DNA from: an uncultured Caulobacterales bacterium | Lineage (GTDB): Bacteria; Pseudomonadota; Alphaproteobacteria; Caulobacterales; Caulobacteraceae | Assembly (NCBI GenBank): GCA_903900155.1 | Contig: CAIUMD010000014.1 | Location: 1-64,000 of the forward strand | Direction: 5' to 3' | Length of the DNA: 64,000 nt | Shown here: positions 9,146 through 16,531 of the stretch, in pieces | How the letters are laid out: each line of letters starts with the position of its first letter | How positions within the stretch are numbered: position 1 is the stretch's first letter | Translations under genes and position numbers: made by a program | The notes under the pieces: generated by a model | The model's database searches: none | Seen by the model: the letters and a program-made list of their open reading frames with translations, nothing else | What the model was told of the DNA's origin: nothing

Positions 9146-9496
9146 ATGTCCCGCTTTGCTTGCAGCCCTTGGGCCTCTAACCCAGTGAACCAGGCCATGA
9201 TCTCGGCGGTGATGGACTTCGCCGACATCCACCGCGACATGGGCGGCGGCCGCACCCTGCGCCGCATCAGCCACGAGCGCGCGGCCAAGGCCGACATGTT
9301 CCTGCTGCTGGGCCGCGACGTCGAGCGCGTCATCGACATTGGCCTCGTCTGGAACGACCGCGAGGACCAGATCGTGCGCGTCACCGACGACGCCGAACTG
9401 CGCGAATCCCGCCTGCAGATCTGGGAAGAGGCCTTCGACCTGTTCGAGACCGAAGACACCGACGAAATGGCCCCGCCGATGCGCCTCGTGGCGTGA
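9146..9496 (+). CDS. Conserved hypothetical protein
   Basis: 116 residues, start MSRFACSPWASNPVNQAM. I prefer the ATG at 9146 over 9092 because AAAGGAG lies at 9133-9139 with correct spacing. The protein is soluble and acidic toward the end (DLFETEDTDEM), mostly helical in appearance, without signal peptide. No family recognised. It is divergent from the WYL regulator, 98 bases away, and precedes the TBDR by about 285 bases. Confidence 0.7.
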   Translation: MSRFACSPWASNPVNQAMISAVMDFADIHRDMGGGRTLRRISHERAAKADMFLLLGRDVERVIDIGLVWNDREDQIVRVTDDAELRESRLQIWEEAFDLFETEDTDEMAPPMRLVA

Positions 9497-9661
9497 ACCT
9501 CGCCTAACGCGCACCCTCAGCGTGTCAAGCGCTCGTACCCAACTGCCTAAAATCCGAGACCTGCCGCCGCGCAAAACGGCGCCATTGAGGCGCCGGCGCG
9601 GTTGTGACGGTTTCTAGAACACCCCCCATTGCCGAACGCCGGAACCTGCCTCCCCATGAAT

Positions 9662-9709
9662 TCATCGGGAGAGTATCCGATGATTTTTTGCGTCAGTGTC
9701 AAAAATCAT
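9662..9709 (+). promoter_or_regulatory. Mutually exclusive hairpins upstream of the TBDR gene (attenuator-like)
   Basis: TCATCGG (9662-9668) can pair with CCGATGA (9677-9683), directly followed by six T (9684-9689), resembling a short intrinsic terminator. Alternatively ATGATTTTT (9680-9688) pairs perfectly with AAAAATCAT (9701-9709). Both structures need bases 9680-9683, so they compete. A conserved-looking TCGGGAGA word occurs both in the first loop and just after the second structure. The arrangement lies 72-120 bases before the TBDR start and could be an attenuator, the terminator of the upstream gene, or a DNA operator. Confidence 0.4.
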
Positions 9710-9780
9710 AATCGTCGGGAGAAAAACGCCATGGAAAATGGAATCATTACGCGTCAATAAACACAATGAGGGGGTTACTA

Positions 9781-12303
9781 ATGAATCGGCGTTTTAAACC
9801 CGCCCTACTGGCGGGTATTTCCGCGCTATCGGTTACTTTTGGATACTCTGCACAAGCGTTGGCTTCTGCACCGGATGCAGCGCCCGATCAGAACGAAATC
9901 GACGTCGTTATCGTCACCGGCACGCGCCAGACTGGCCTGCGTGTCATCGACAGCCCCGCCCCCGTCCAAGTCGTCGACACCAGCACGCTGGAACGCACCG
10001 GCGCGGTCGATCTGCGTCTCGGCCTGGCCAACCTGGTCCCGTCGTTCAACGCCCAGGCCTTCGGCGGCGACACCGCCAACCTGACCCTGTCGGCCCGTCT
10101 GCGCGGCCTCTCGCCCAACCAGGCCCTGGTGCTGGTCAACGGCAAGCGCCGTCACACCACCGGCAACCTGGCCGTTCTGTCCGGCGTGTATCAGGGCGCC
10201 GCAGCGGCGGACCTGGGCTTCATTCCGATGGCCGGCATCGGCCGCATCGAAGTGCTGACCGACGGCGCCGCGGCCCAGTACGGCACCGACGCCATCGCCG
10301 GCGTCGTCAACATCATCCTGAAGAAGAATCCTTCGGGCGGCGCGATCTCGGCCACCGGCGGCGAATATTTCGACGGTGGCGGCAAGACGGCCGGCGGCTC
10401 GATCAACATCGGCATGGCGCCGACCGAGAGCAGCTACCTGAACCTGACCGTCGAGAGCAAATACCACGGCTTCAGCAACCGCGGCCTGCCCGACCAGCGC
10501 GTCGTCAACCCGGCCAGCCCCGGCTACTCGGCCGCCAACAACGCCGTCGAGAGCCTGATCCCCGGCTATCCGAACCTGAACCTGATTTCGGGCGACGCTG
10601 AGTACCGGATGAACAATCTGGCCTTCAACGCCGGCATCGAACTGCCGGCCGATTTCGAGGTCTATTCGTTCGGCACCATGGGCCACAAGGACGCCTCTGC
10701 CTACGAGAACTACCGCCGCTACAACCGCATCCAGGGCAAGATGGGCGCGGCCGACCGGCCCTTCCCGCTGGGCTTCTCACCCCGCGAACGCATCATCGAG
10801 GACGACTACGGCCTGACCCTGGGCCTGTCGGGCAAGGTGGTCGGCTGGGACATGGACCTGTCGTCGACCTACGGCAAGGACGACATTGAGGTCCGCGTCG
10901 AAGACTCGGCCAACGCCAGCCTCTACGCCGACACCTCGACCACCACGACCAAGGGCTTCACCCCGACCTCGTTCCACGCCGGCAGCTGGCGCACCACCCA
11001 GTGGACCAACAACCTGGACCTGCGTCGCGGCTTCGACGTCGGCCTGGCCACGCCGCTGGACGTCGCCCTGGGCTACGAGCAGCGGCGTGACACCTATCGC
11101 ATCGGCCAGGGCGACGCGGCCTCGACCTACAAGGAAGGCTCGCAGTCGTATCCGGGCTTCCAGAAAACCGACGCCGGCGGCCACGCGCGCACCAGCTGGG
11201 CCCTTTACGGCGACTTCGCCGTTAGCCCGGTCGAGGCCTGGAAGGTCGACGCGGCCATCCGCTACGAGAAGTTCAGCGACTTTGGCGACACCACCGTCGC
11301 CAAGCTGACCAGCCGTTACGACTTCAGCGAGATGTTCGCCATTCGCGGCACGCTCTCGACCGGCTTCCGCGCCCCGACCCTGGCGGAATCGTTCTACTCG
11401 GCCACCAACGTCTCGCCGACCAGCGCCTTCGTGCAGTTGGCTCCGAACTCGCCGGCCGCCCGCCTGCTGGGCATCGACGCCCTGAAGCCCGAGAAGTCGA
11501 AGAACTACAGCCTCGGCATCGTGGCCCACCCGATCCCGAAGATGACGGCGACGATCGATGTCTACCAGATCACCCTGAAAGACCGGATCTTCGGCTCCAG
11601 CTCGGTCTACGGCCTGCGCAACGGCGTGATCGTCAACAGCAACGTCAACGCCGCGATCGCCGCCAACGGCAACGTGCTGGACAGCACGGTGGCCAGCACC
11701 GGCATCAACATCTTCTCGAACGGCCTGGACACCCGCACGCGCGGCCTGGACTTCGTGGTCTCGTACCCGACCGACCTGGGCGACGCGGGCCGCATCGACT
11801 GGACGCTGTCGGGCAACTTCAACAAGACCAAGATCACCAAGGTCAAGACCGCCCCGACCGCCCTGGCGACCACCAGCGCCGCTTTCCCGAGCGGTCAGGT
11901 CCTGTTCGCCGGCAACGCCGCCTCTCTACTCGAGAAGGCCGCGCCGAAGTACAAGATCGGCCTGAACGGCCTCTACAGCTTCCGCAAGCTGACGCTGTCG
12001 GTGACCGAGACCTTCTACGGCAAGGCCGAGGCCCTGGCCGACCCGGGCACCGGTCCGCTGCAGAACACCGTGGCCAGCGCCACGGCGATCACCGACGTCG
12101 AACTGTCGTACAAATTCCCGAAAGGCGTCACCGCCGCGATCGGGGCCAACAACGCGTTCAACAAGTATCCGGACAAGTTCTCCAAGGCGTTCCAGACCGC
12201 CTGTATCGCTTCGGGCGGCGGCTGCGTGACCCAGTACCCCGGCTTCTCGCCCTACGGCATCAACGGCGGCTACTACTACGGCCGCCTGACCTACGCCTTC
12301 TAA
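9781..12303 (+). CDS. TonB-dependent outer-membrane receptor
   Basis: 840 residues. I chose the second ATG (9781) because GAGGGGG (9768-9774) is a ribosome-binding site at proper distance, whereas nothing similar precedes 9766. A signal peptide (about 1-28) is followed by a TonB-box-like DVVIVTGTRQTG, then the plug with LRGLSPNQALVLVNGKRRH and VLTDGAAAQYGTDAIAGVVN, and a beta-barrel ending GRLTYAF. Substrate unknown. It is the nearest transporter to the amine oxidase operon at 13151, on the same strand but separated by a terminator and a reversed acetyltransferase gene. A functional link is inference. Confidence 0.93.
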   Translation: MNRRFKPALLAGISALSVTFGYSAQALASAPDAAPDQNEIDVVIVTGTRQTGLRVIDSPAPVQVVDTSTLERTGAVDLRLGLANLVPSFNAQAFGGDTANLTLSARLRGLSPNQALVLVNGKRRHTTGNLAVLSGVYQGAAAADLGFIPMAGIGRIEVLTDGAAAQYGTDAIAGVVNIILKKNPSGGAISATGGEYFDGGGKTAGGSINIGMAPTESSYLNLTVESKYHGFSNRGLPDQRVVNPASPGYSAANNAVESLIPGYPNLNLISGDAEYRMNNLAFNAGIELPADFEVYSFGTMGHKDASAYENYRRYNRIQGKMGAADRPFPLGFSPRERIIEDDYGLTLGLSGKVVGWDMDLSSTYGKDDIEVRVEDSANASLYADTSTTTTKGFTPTSFHAGSWRTTQWTNNLDLRRGFDVGLATPLDVALGYEQRRDTYRIGQGDAASTYKEGSQSYPGFQKTDAGGHARTSWALYGDFAVSPVEAWKVDAAIRYEKFSDFGDTTVAKLTSRYDFSEMFAIRGTLSTGFRAPTLAESFYSATNVSPTSAFVQLAPNSPAARLLGIDALKPEKSKNYSLGIVAHPIPKMTATIDVYQITLKDRIFGSSSVYGLRNGVIVNSNVNAAIAANGNVLDSTVASTGINIFSNGLDTRTRGLDFVVSYPTDLGDAGRIDWTLSGNFNKTKITKVKTAPTALATTSAAFPSGQVLFAGNAASLLEKAAPKYKIGLNGLYSFRKLTLSVTETFYGKAEALADPGTGPLQNTVASATAITDVELSYKFPKGVTAAIGANNAFNKYPDKFSKAFQTACIASGGGCVTQYPGFSPYGINGGYYYGRLTYAF

Positions 12304-12327
12304 GGCTCAGGCACGGACTGAAAAGCG

Positions 12328-12358
12328 AAGGGGCGGACCGCGAGGTCCGCCCCTTTTT
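12328..12358 (+). terminator. Intrinsic terminator after the TBDR gene
   Basis: Stem AAGGGGCGGACC paired with GGTCCGCCCCTT, loop GCGA, ending in a T run (12354-12358). It sits 25 bases past the TBDR stop. The dyad may also stop the convergent acetyltransferase transcript. Confidence 0.9.
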
Positions 12359-12368
12359 GCCTGGGCGA

Positions 12369-12914
12369 TCAGAGCCCCTTCCCCATCCGTATCAGCGGCA
12401 CCCGATAGCCGGTCGAGGTCACCGCCTCGAAGGTCTCGATGTCGTGGTAGCCGCAGGCGCGGTACAGCGGCACGCCGCCCATGGTCGCGGCCATCTCGAC
12501 ACGCTCGAAGCCTTCCGCGCGGGCGGCGGCCTCGCAGGCGTCCAGGATCAGCCGGCCGACGCCTTTGCGGGTGTGGTCGGGGTGGGTGTACATGGCCCGC
12601 ACCCGGGCCGCGTCGACCTTGGGATCCAGCAGCGCCGCGTCGCGCCCAGCCGAGTGGTCGCCGCCGAACAGGGTAGCGCGCCGGCTCCAGCCGCCGCAGC
12701 CGGCGATCTGGCCCGCATCCTCCACGACGAAGTATGTGCCGTCGGCGATCAGCTGGGTATCCAGCCCCATGATCTCGAACGAGGCCTTCACGCCCTCGGG
12801 CGGCAGGAAGTCCTGCAGCAGCTCGCCGATCGCGCGGTCCATCAGGGCCGACAGGACGGGCATGTCGTCGGCGCGGGCCAGGCGCAGGGTCAGGGCGGGT
12901 TCGGACGAATTCAT
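12369..12914 (-). CDS. GNAT-family N-acetyltransferase
   Basis: 181 residues. Typical GNAT order: N-terminal TLRLARADDMPVLSALMDRAI, central strand DAGQIAGCGGW, then VRAMYTHPDHTRKGVGRLILDACEAAARAEGF carrying the acetyl-CoA pyrophosphate loop (HPDHTRKGVGR), and C-terminal LYRACGYHDIE. It transfers acetyl from acetyl-CoA to an amine, substrate unknown. Monocistronic, convergent with the TBDR and divergent from the amine oxidase operon. Confidence 0.88.
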   Translation of the reverse strand: MNSSEPALTLRLARADDMPVLSALMDRAIGELLQDFLPPEGVKASFEIMGLDTQLIADGTYFVVEDAGQIAGCGGWSRRATLFGGDHSAGRDAALLDPKVDAARVRAMYTHPDHTRKGVGRLILDACEAAARAEGFERVEMAATMGGVPLYRACGYHDIETFEAVTSTGYRVPLIRMGKGL

Positions 12915-13150
12915 AGGGGCTCCATGCCGGGTCGCCAGGCGGCGAGCAAAACAGGGATTCGGTGAGTCCGCGGCTATATTTCGGTCCCGCTCACCGATCG
13001 CTCAAAGCCGCCCCCAGGCGCCCAATGGTCAGGCGTCAGATGGGTCATCCTGCGTCTTTACTGAAAACGGATTGCGTGGCGAAGATCGGGATTTCGAGAT
13101 GCTGGTCAACCGGCGCACGTGATCCGCCGGCAATAAAGGGCGGGGATGTA

Positions 13151-14752
13151 ATGAGCGGACTGGACGCGTCTTCGGCGGGTGGCGTACTCACGCGCCGTCG
13201 GTTCTTCGAAAGCTTGGCCGCGGTCGGCGGCATGTCGCTGGTGCTGTCGGGCATGGAGGCCCTGGGCTTTTCGCAGGCTTCGGCTGCGGAACTGCCGCCC
13301 GAACTGACCGGCGGCGCCAAGAACACCAAGGTGGTGATCCTGGGCGCGGGCCTGGCGGGCATGACCGCCGCCTATGAACTCAGCAAGGCCGGCTACCAGG
13401 TGCAGGTGCTGGAGGCCCGTTCGTTCGCCGGCGGACGCTGCCAGACCGCGCGCAAGGGCTTCAAGCACACCGACCTGATCGGCCACGAGCAGACCTGCCA
13501 GTTCGACGACGGCCACTACATCAATCACGGCCCGTGGCGGATCCCGTACCACCACCGCTCGACGCTGCACTACACCAAGCTGTTCGGCGTGCCGCTGGAG
13601 AGCTTCGTCAACGACAATGACGCGGCCTACATCTATTTCGAGAAGGGCAAGGGCCCGCTGAACGGCAAGCCCGTCCGCAAGGGCGAGGTCGCCGCCGACA
13701 TCCGCGGCTATGCCGCCGAGCTGGTCGCCAAGGCCGCCAGCCAGGGCCAGCTCGACGCGCCGCTGTCGGGCCTGGATAAGGAACGCTTCGTCGCCTACGT
13801 CGTCAACGAGGGCCGCCTGTCCAAGGACCTGGCCTACAAGGGCACCGAGGGCCGCGGCTTCTCGATCCATCCCGGCGCGGGCGTCGATCCCGGCCCCGGC
13901 AAGGAGCTCACGCCCTATGCCTTCAAGGACGTGCTGGACAGCAACGCCTGGAAGGTCCTGAGCTCGGTCACCGGCTACGAGCAGCAGCGCACCATGTTGC
14001 AGCCGATCGGCGGCATGGACCAGATCGCCAAGGCTTTCGAAAAGCAGGTCGGACCGATGATCCGCTACGGCGCGGTGGTCGAGAAGATCAAGCAGTCGCC
14101 CACCGGCGTGACGGTCGCCTACAAGGGCGCCGACGGCAAACCGGCCGAGGTCACGGCCGACTACTGCCTGTGCACCATCCCGCTCAGCGTGCTGAAGCAG
14201 ATCGATGTCGACGCCTCGGCCCCGTTCAAGGCGGCCATGGAGGGCGTCGCCTACGCCCCGGTCAACAAGATCGGCCTGCAGATGAAGAACCGCTTCTGGG
14301 AAGACAAGCACCACATCTATGGCGGCCATATCTATACGGATCTGGCCGGCATCAACTCGATCACCCTGCCCTCGTATGGCTGGCAGGGTCAGAAGGGCGT
14401 GCTCTTGGGCTACTACGCGTTCGGCGGCGAGGCCGCCCGGATCAGCGCCAAGAGCCCGGCCGAGCGCGCGGCCTTCGCCGTGGCGGCGGGCCAGAAGATT
14501 TTCCCCGAATATGCCGACGCCTACGAGAACGCCTTCTCGTTCAGCTGGCACCTGGCGGAATATAACCTCGGCGGCTGGGCCGAGTGGGGCGAGACGGGCC
14601 GCAAGGACAGCTATCCGGTCCTGTGCCAGCCCGACGGCCGTCTCTATCTGGCCGGCGAACACTTGAGCTACCTAGGCGGGTGGCAGGCCGGCGCCATCGA
14701 GTCGGCCTGGCAGCAGATCGCCAGAATCCACGCCCGCGTGCAGCAGGCCTAA
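13151..14752 (+). CDS. Tat-exported FAD-dependent amine oxidase (flavin monoamine oxidase family)
   Basis: 533 residues from ATG 13151, preceded by AAAGGGCGGGGA; the upstream in-frame extension has no support. A twin-arginine signal TRRRFFESLAAVGG (14-27) and a hydrophobic stretch ending ASAAE direct the folded FAD enzyme to the periplasm. KVVILGAGLAGMTAAYELSK (60-79) is the FAD dinucleotide fold, EARSFAGGRCQT the second FAD contact, and YLAGEHLSYLGGWQAGAIES near the end is the C-terminal FAD motif of amine oxidases. It oxidises an amine to an imine. A cytochrome c and a RidA-like protein follow in the same operon, suggesting that electrons go to cytochrome c rather than only to oxygen (inference). 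Confidence 0.9.
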   Translation: MSGLDASSAGGVLTRRRFFESLAAVGGMSLVLSGMEALGFSQASAAELPPELTGGAKNTKVVILGAGLAGMTAAYELSKAGYQVQVLEARSFAGGRCQTARKGFKHTDLIGHEQTCQFDDGHYINHGPWRIPYHHRSTLHYTKLFGVPLESFVNDNDAAYIYFEKGKGPLNGKPVRKGEVAADIRGYAAELVAKAASQGQLDAPLSGLDKERFVAYVVNEGRLSKDLAYKGTEGRGFSIHPGAGVDPGPGKELTPYAFKDVLDSNAWKVLSSVTGYEQQRTMLQPIGGMDQIAKAFEKQVGPMIRYGAVVEKIKQSPTGVTVAYKGADGKPAEVTADYCLCTIPLSVLKQIDVDASAPFKAAMEGVAYAPVNKIGLQMKNRFWEDKHHIYGGHIYTDLAGINSITLPSYGWQGQKGVLLGYYAFGGEAARISAKSPAERAAFAVAAGQKIFPEYADAYENAFSFSWHLAEYNLGGWAEWGETGRKDSYPVLCQPDGRLYLAGEHLSYLGGWQAGAIESAWQQIARIHARVQQA

Positions 14753-14774
14753 GAGCAGACCTCGGGGATACAGA

Positions 14775-15182
14775 ATGACCTTGGCTTATCGTCTCGCCGC
14801 CCTGTCTCTCGCCGCCATTGTAGGAGGGGGCGGCCTCGCCGTTCCGGCGATCGCCGCCGCCGACGGCAAGTCGCTGTTCAACGACAACTGCTCGGCCTGC
14901 CACCAGGTAACCGGCAAGGGCGTCAAGGGCGCCTTCCCGGCCCTGGCCGGCTCGCCGTTCGTGCAAGGCCCGCCGCAGGTGGTGACGACCACGGTGCTGA
15001 ACGGCCGCGCCGGCATGCCCGCCTTCAAGGACGACCTGAACGACGCCGACCTGTCGGCCATCCTGACCTATGTCCGCGCCTCGTGGGGCAATACGGGCGC
15101 GGCCATCAAGCCCGCCGACGTCGCCAAGGCCCGCGTCGCCGCCAAGGCCGCCGCCAAGGCGCGTGGCCTGCAAGCGCACTGA
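14775..15182 (+). CDS. Secreted class I cytochrome c
   Basis: 135 residues. A Sec signal peptide (about 1-28) ends near AIAAAD. CSACH (39-43) is the single heme c attachment motif and Met81 in GRAGMPAF is the likely sixth ligand. The domain ends with the helix DADLSAILTYVRASWGN, then an Ala/Lys-rich tail. It starts 22 bases after the amine oxidase stop and is 28 bases from the next gene, so one transcript is likely. Probable role: electron acceptor for the exported amine oxidase. Confidence 0.9.
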   Translation: MTLAYRLAALSLAAIVGGGGLAVPAIAAADGKSLFNDNCSACHQVTGKGVKGAFPALAGSPFVQGPPQVVTTTVLNGRAGMPAFKDDLNDADLSAILTYVRASWGNTGAAIKPADVAKARVAAKAAAKARGLQAH

Positions 15183-15210
15183 TTTTCGTACTGCTCAAAG
15201 GGAGAAGACC

Positions 15211-15702
15211 ATGAAACGCCTCATCGCTCTGGCCGCTGGCGTCGCCGCCCTCGCCGGCTTCGACGCCGCCGCCCACGCCCAGGACATCGTCCGCGGCGGC
15301 GACCCCAAGTCGCCGATCGCCAGCGTCGTCACCGTGCCGGCCGGCTATGACACCATCTACGTCTCGGGGATGACCCCGCCGGTCATCGACGAGAAGGCCA
15401 CCGGCGTGGCCAAGTTCGGCGACACCAAGACCCAGACCCTGGGGGTCATCGGCCGTATCGAAGCCGCGCTGAAGAGCCAGGGCGCGACCCTGGGCGACGT
15501 CGTCATGATGCGCGTGCTGCTGGTCGGCGACCCGGCCAAGGGCGGCAAGATGGACTTCGCCGGCATGATGGAAGGCTACAAGACCTTCTTCGGCACCGAA
15601 GCCCAGCCCAACAAGCCCGCCCGCATCACCAGCCAGATCACCTCGCTGGTGGCCGACGGCATGCTGGTCGAGATCGAAGCCCAGGCGGCGCGGAAGAAGT
15701 AG
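15211..15702 (+). CDS. Exported RidA/YjgF-family protein
   Basis: 163 residues, start supported by AAAGGGAGAA just upstream. Residues 1-24 are a signal peptide (ending AAAHAQ), unusual because most RidA proteins are cytosolic. The rest is a RidA fold: YDTIYVSGMTPP, TKTQTLGVIGRIEAALKSQG, DVVMMRVLLVGD, and the end PARITSQITSLVADGMLVEIEA with the conserved Arg of PAR and Glu near the C-terminus. RidA enzymes hydrolyse reactive enamines and imines. As third gene behind an exported amine oxidase it plausibly finishes periplasmic deamination. Inference from context, not from a known system. Confidence 0.88.
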   Translation: MKRLIALAAGVAALAGFDAAAHAQDIVRGGDPKSPIASVVTVPAGYDTIYVSGMTPPVIDEKATGVAKFGDTKTQTLGVIGRIEAALKSQGATLGDVVMMRVLLVGDPAKGGKMDFAGMMEGYKTFFGTEAQPNKPARITSQITSLVADGMLVEIEAQAARKK

Positions 15703-15720
15703 TCGGCGGAACCGAAACCT

Positions 15721-15801
15721 CGCCCTTCGACAAGCCCAGGGTGAGGTTTCTCCTGACACGCCGAGCAGTCATCGTTCTCACCCTGAGCCTGTCGAAGGGC
15801 G
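15721..15801. repeat. Inverted repeat of the CTTCGACAAGCTCAGG family (type B, copy 1)
   Basis: Arms CGCCCTTCGACAAGCCCAGG (followed by GTGAG) and CTCACCCTGAGCCTGTCGAA (followed by GGGCG), spaced by about 31 bases. Other copies with the same core are at 20460-20530 and 33161-33239. It lies between the RidA-like gene and the predicted small RNA. Confidence 0.85.
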
Positions 15802-15851
15802 AGGACGACGCACCGCCCATCCGATTTCACCGTTACGCGAAATTATTTCCG

Positions 15852-15888
15852 TGACAACGTTGTCAGATCGATTTCAAACGTCTATATG
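15852..15888 (+). promoter_or_regulatory. LacI-type operator overlapping a sigma70-like promoter
   Basis: TGACAACGTTGTCA (15852-15865) is a perfect 14-base palindrome with a central CG, the shape bound by LacI-family repressors. Its right half contains a -35-like TTGTCA (15860-15865). Exactly 17 bases later comes TATATG (15883-15888), a good -10. The predicted start is about 15895. No protein gene follows in the sense direction before the hairpin terminator, so the promoter seems to serve a short RNA. Confidence 0.65.
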
Positions 15889-15894
15889 GAAATC

Positions 15895-15961
15895 AGCCCT
15901 TTCGGGCGTTTCCTCCCAATGACTCGGCCGCCTTCTTCTCCTGGAAGGCGGCCGTTCTTTT
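15895..15961 (+). ncRNA. Predicted small regulatory RNA, about 67 nt
   Basis: Downstream of the operator-promoter: a 5' hairpin GCCC-TTTC-GGGC (15896-15907), an unpaired pyrimidine stretch GTTTCCTCCCAATGACT, then a strong terminator hairpin. The latter is an 11-bp stem, CGGCCGCCTTC (15925-15935) with GAAGGCGGCCG (15944-15954), loop TTCTCCTG, followed by TTCTTTTG. CCTCCC and CTCC in single-stranded regions are complementary to Shine-Dalgarno sequences, as in many alphaproteobacterial sRNAs. No ORF fits. Caulobacter is known to use a carbon-regulated sRNA (CrfA) to control TBDR genes; whether this is that RNA cannot be decided here. Confidence 0.55.
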
Positions 15962-16000
15962 GTCTGGGCTATGGGACGCCCTCTCTCATGGAGAGGGTTT

Positions 16001-16180
16001 TCAGGCTTCCGACGACGGCGGGTCTTCCGGATCCGCCTTCTTCTTTCCGCCGAACTTGATCAGGCCAAAGCCGACGGCGAAGCCCAGGATCAGGCCGATG
16101 GCCATGTTGTCGATCAGCGCGCCGAAGATGATGCCGCCGCTGACGCCCAGGACGAAGCCCACGCCACCCTTCTTGTCCAT
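16001..16180 (-). CDS. Small glycine-rich membrane protein
   Basis: 59 residues, starting MDKKGGVGFVLGVSGG. A strong ribosome-binding site (GGGAGG on the minus strand) precedes the ATG. Two short hydrophobic Gly-rich segments (about 7-22 and 26-43) are followed by a charged tail KFGGKKKADPEDPPSSEA. Glycine-zipper-like spacing (GxxxG) suggests helix packing in the membrane. Function unknown. It converges on the predicted small RNA and its terminator. Confidence 0.7.
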   Translation of the reverse strand: MDKKGGVGFVLGVSGGIIFGALIDNMAIGLILGFAVGFGLIKFGGKKKADPEDPPSSEA

Positions 16181-16531
16181 CGCACACCTCCCTCACGGCT
16201 TGATTGAAGGCACAGCTTCTGGGTGCGGCGGGACGGCGCTGTCAAGCGGCGAACACCGCCCGCCCTGACACAAGGCTACGCCAACCATGACAAAATCAAA
16301 GACACACTTCGATACGAACTAGCAATTATTTGAAATCATTCGATTTTTGATGTATAAATGTTCAACCGATGAGCTTCCGGGCGCTCAATATTTAATCTGA
16401 GACCAGCATATAGGCGCACACTACCGCCACTATGCTTCGCTGAAGGCAGTTCACGTCTCAGCCTTTGGACATTCGGCGCGTCCTTCCGCTCGACCGGAAG
16501 ACCGCGGCGCCGTCGCCAAAGGGGATAGATA
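16181..16531. other. AT-rich intergenic promoter region of the porin gene
   Basis: The middle (about 16290-16420) is markedly more AT-rich than the surroundings, with words such as GATGTATAAATG and CAATATTTAATC that could be promoter elements for the porin at 16532. AAAGGGGATAG (16517-16527) is its ribosome-binding site. No RNA gene, further ORF or clear palindrome found. Confidence 0.4.

Noticed and set aside
9578..9594. Terminator GGCGCC-ATTGA-GGCGCC after the gene ending at 9496
   Set aside because: The stem is only six pairs, no T tract follows, and each arm is itself a palindrome, so it may be chance.
13106..14662. 518-codon minus-strand ORF opposite the amine oxidase
   Set aside because: The plus strand encodes an unmistakable FAD amine oxidase; the opposite frame has no domain signature.
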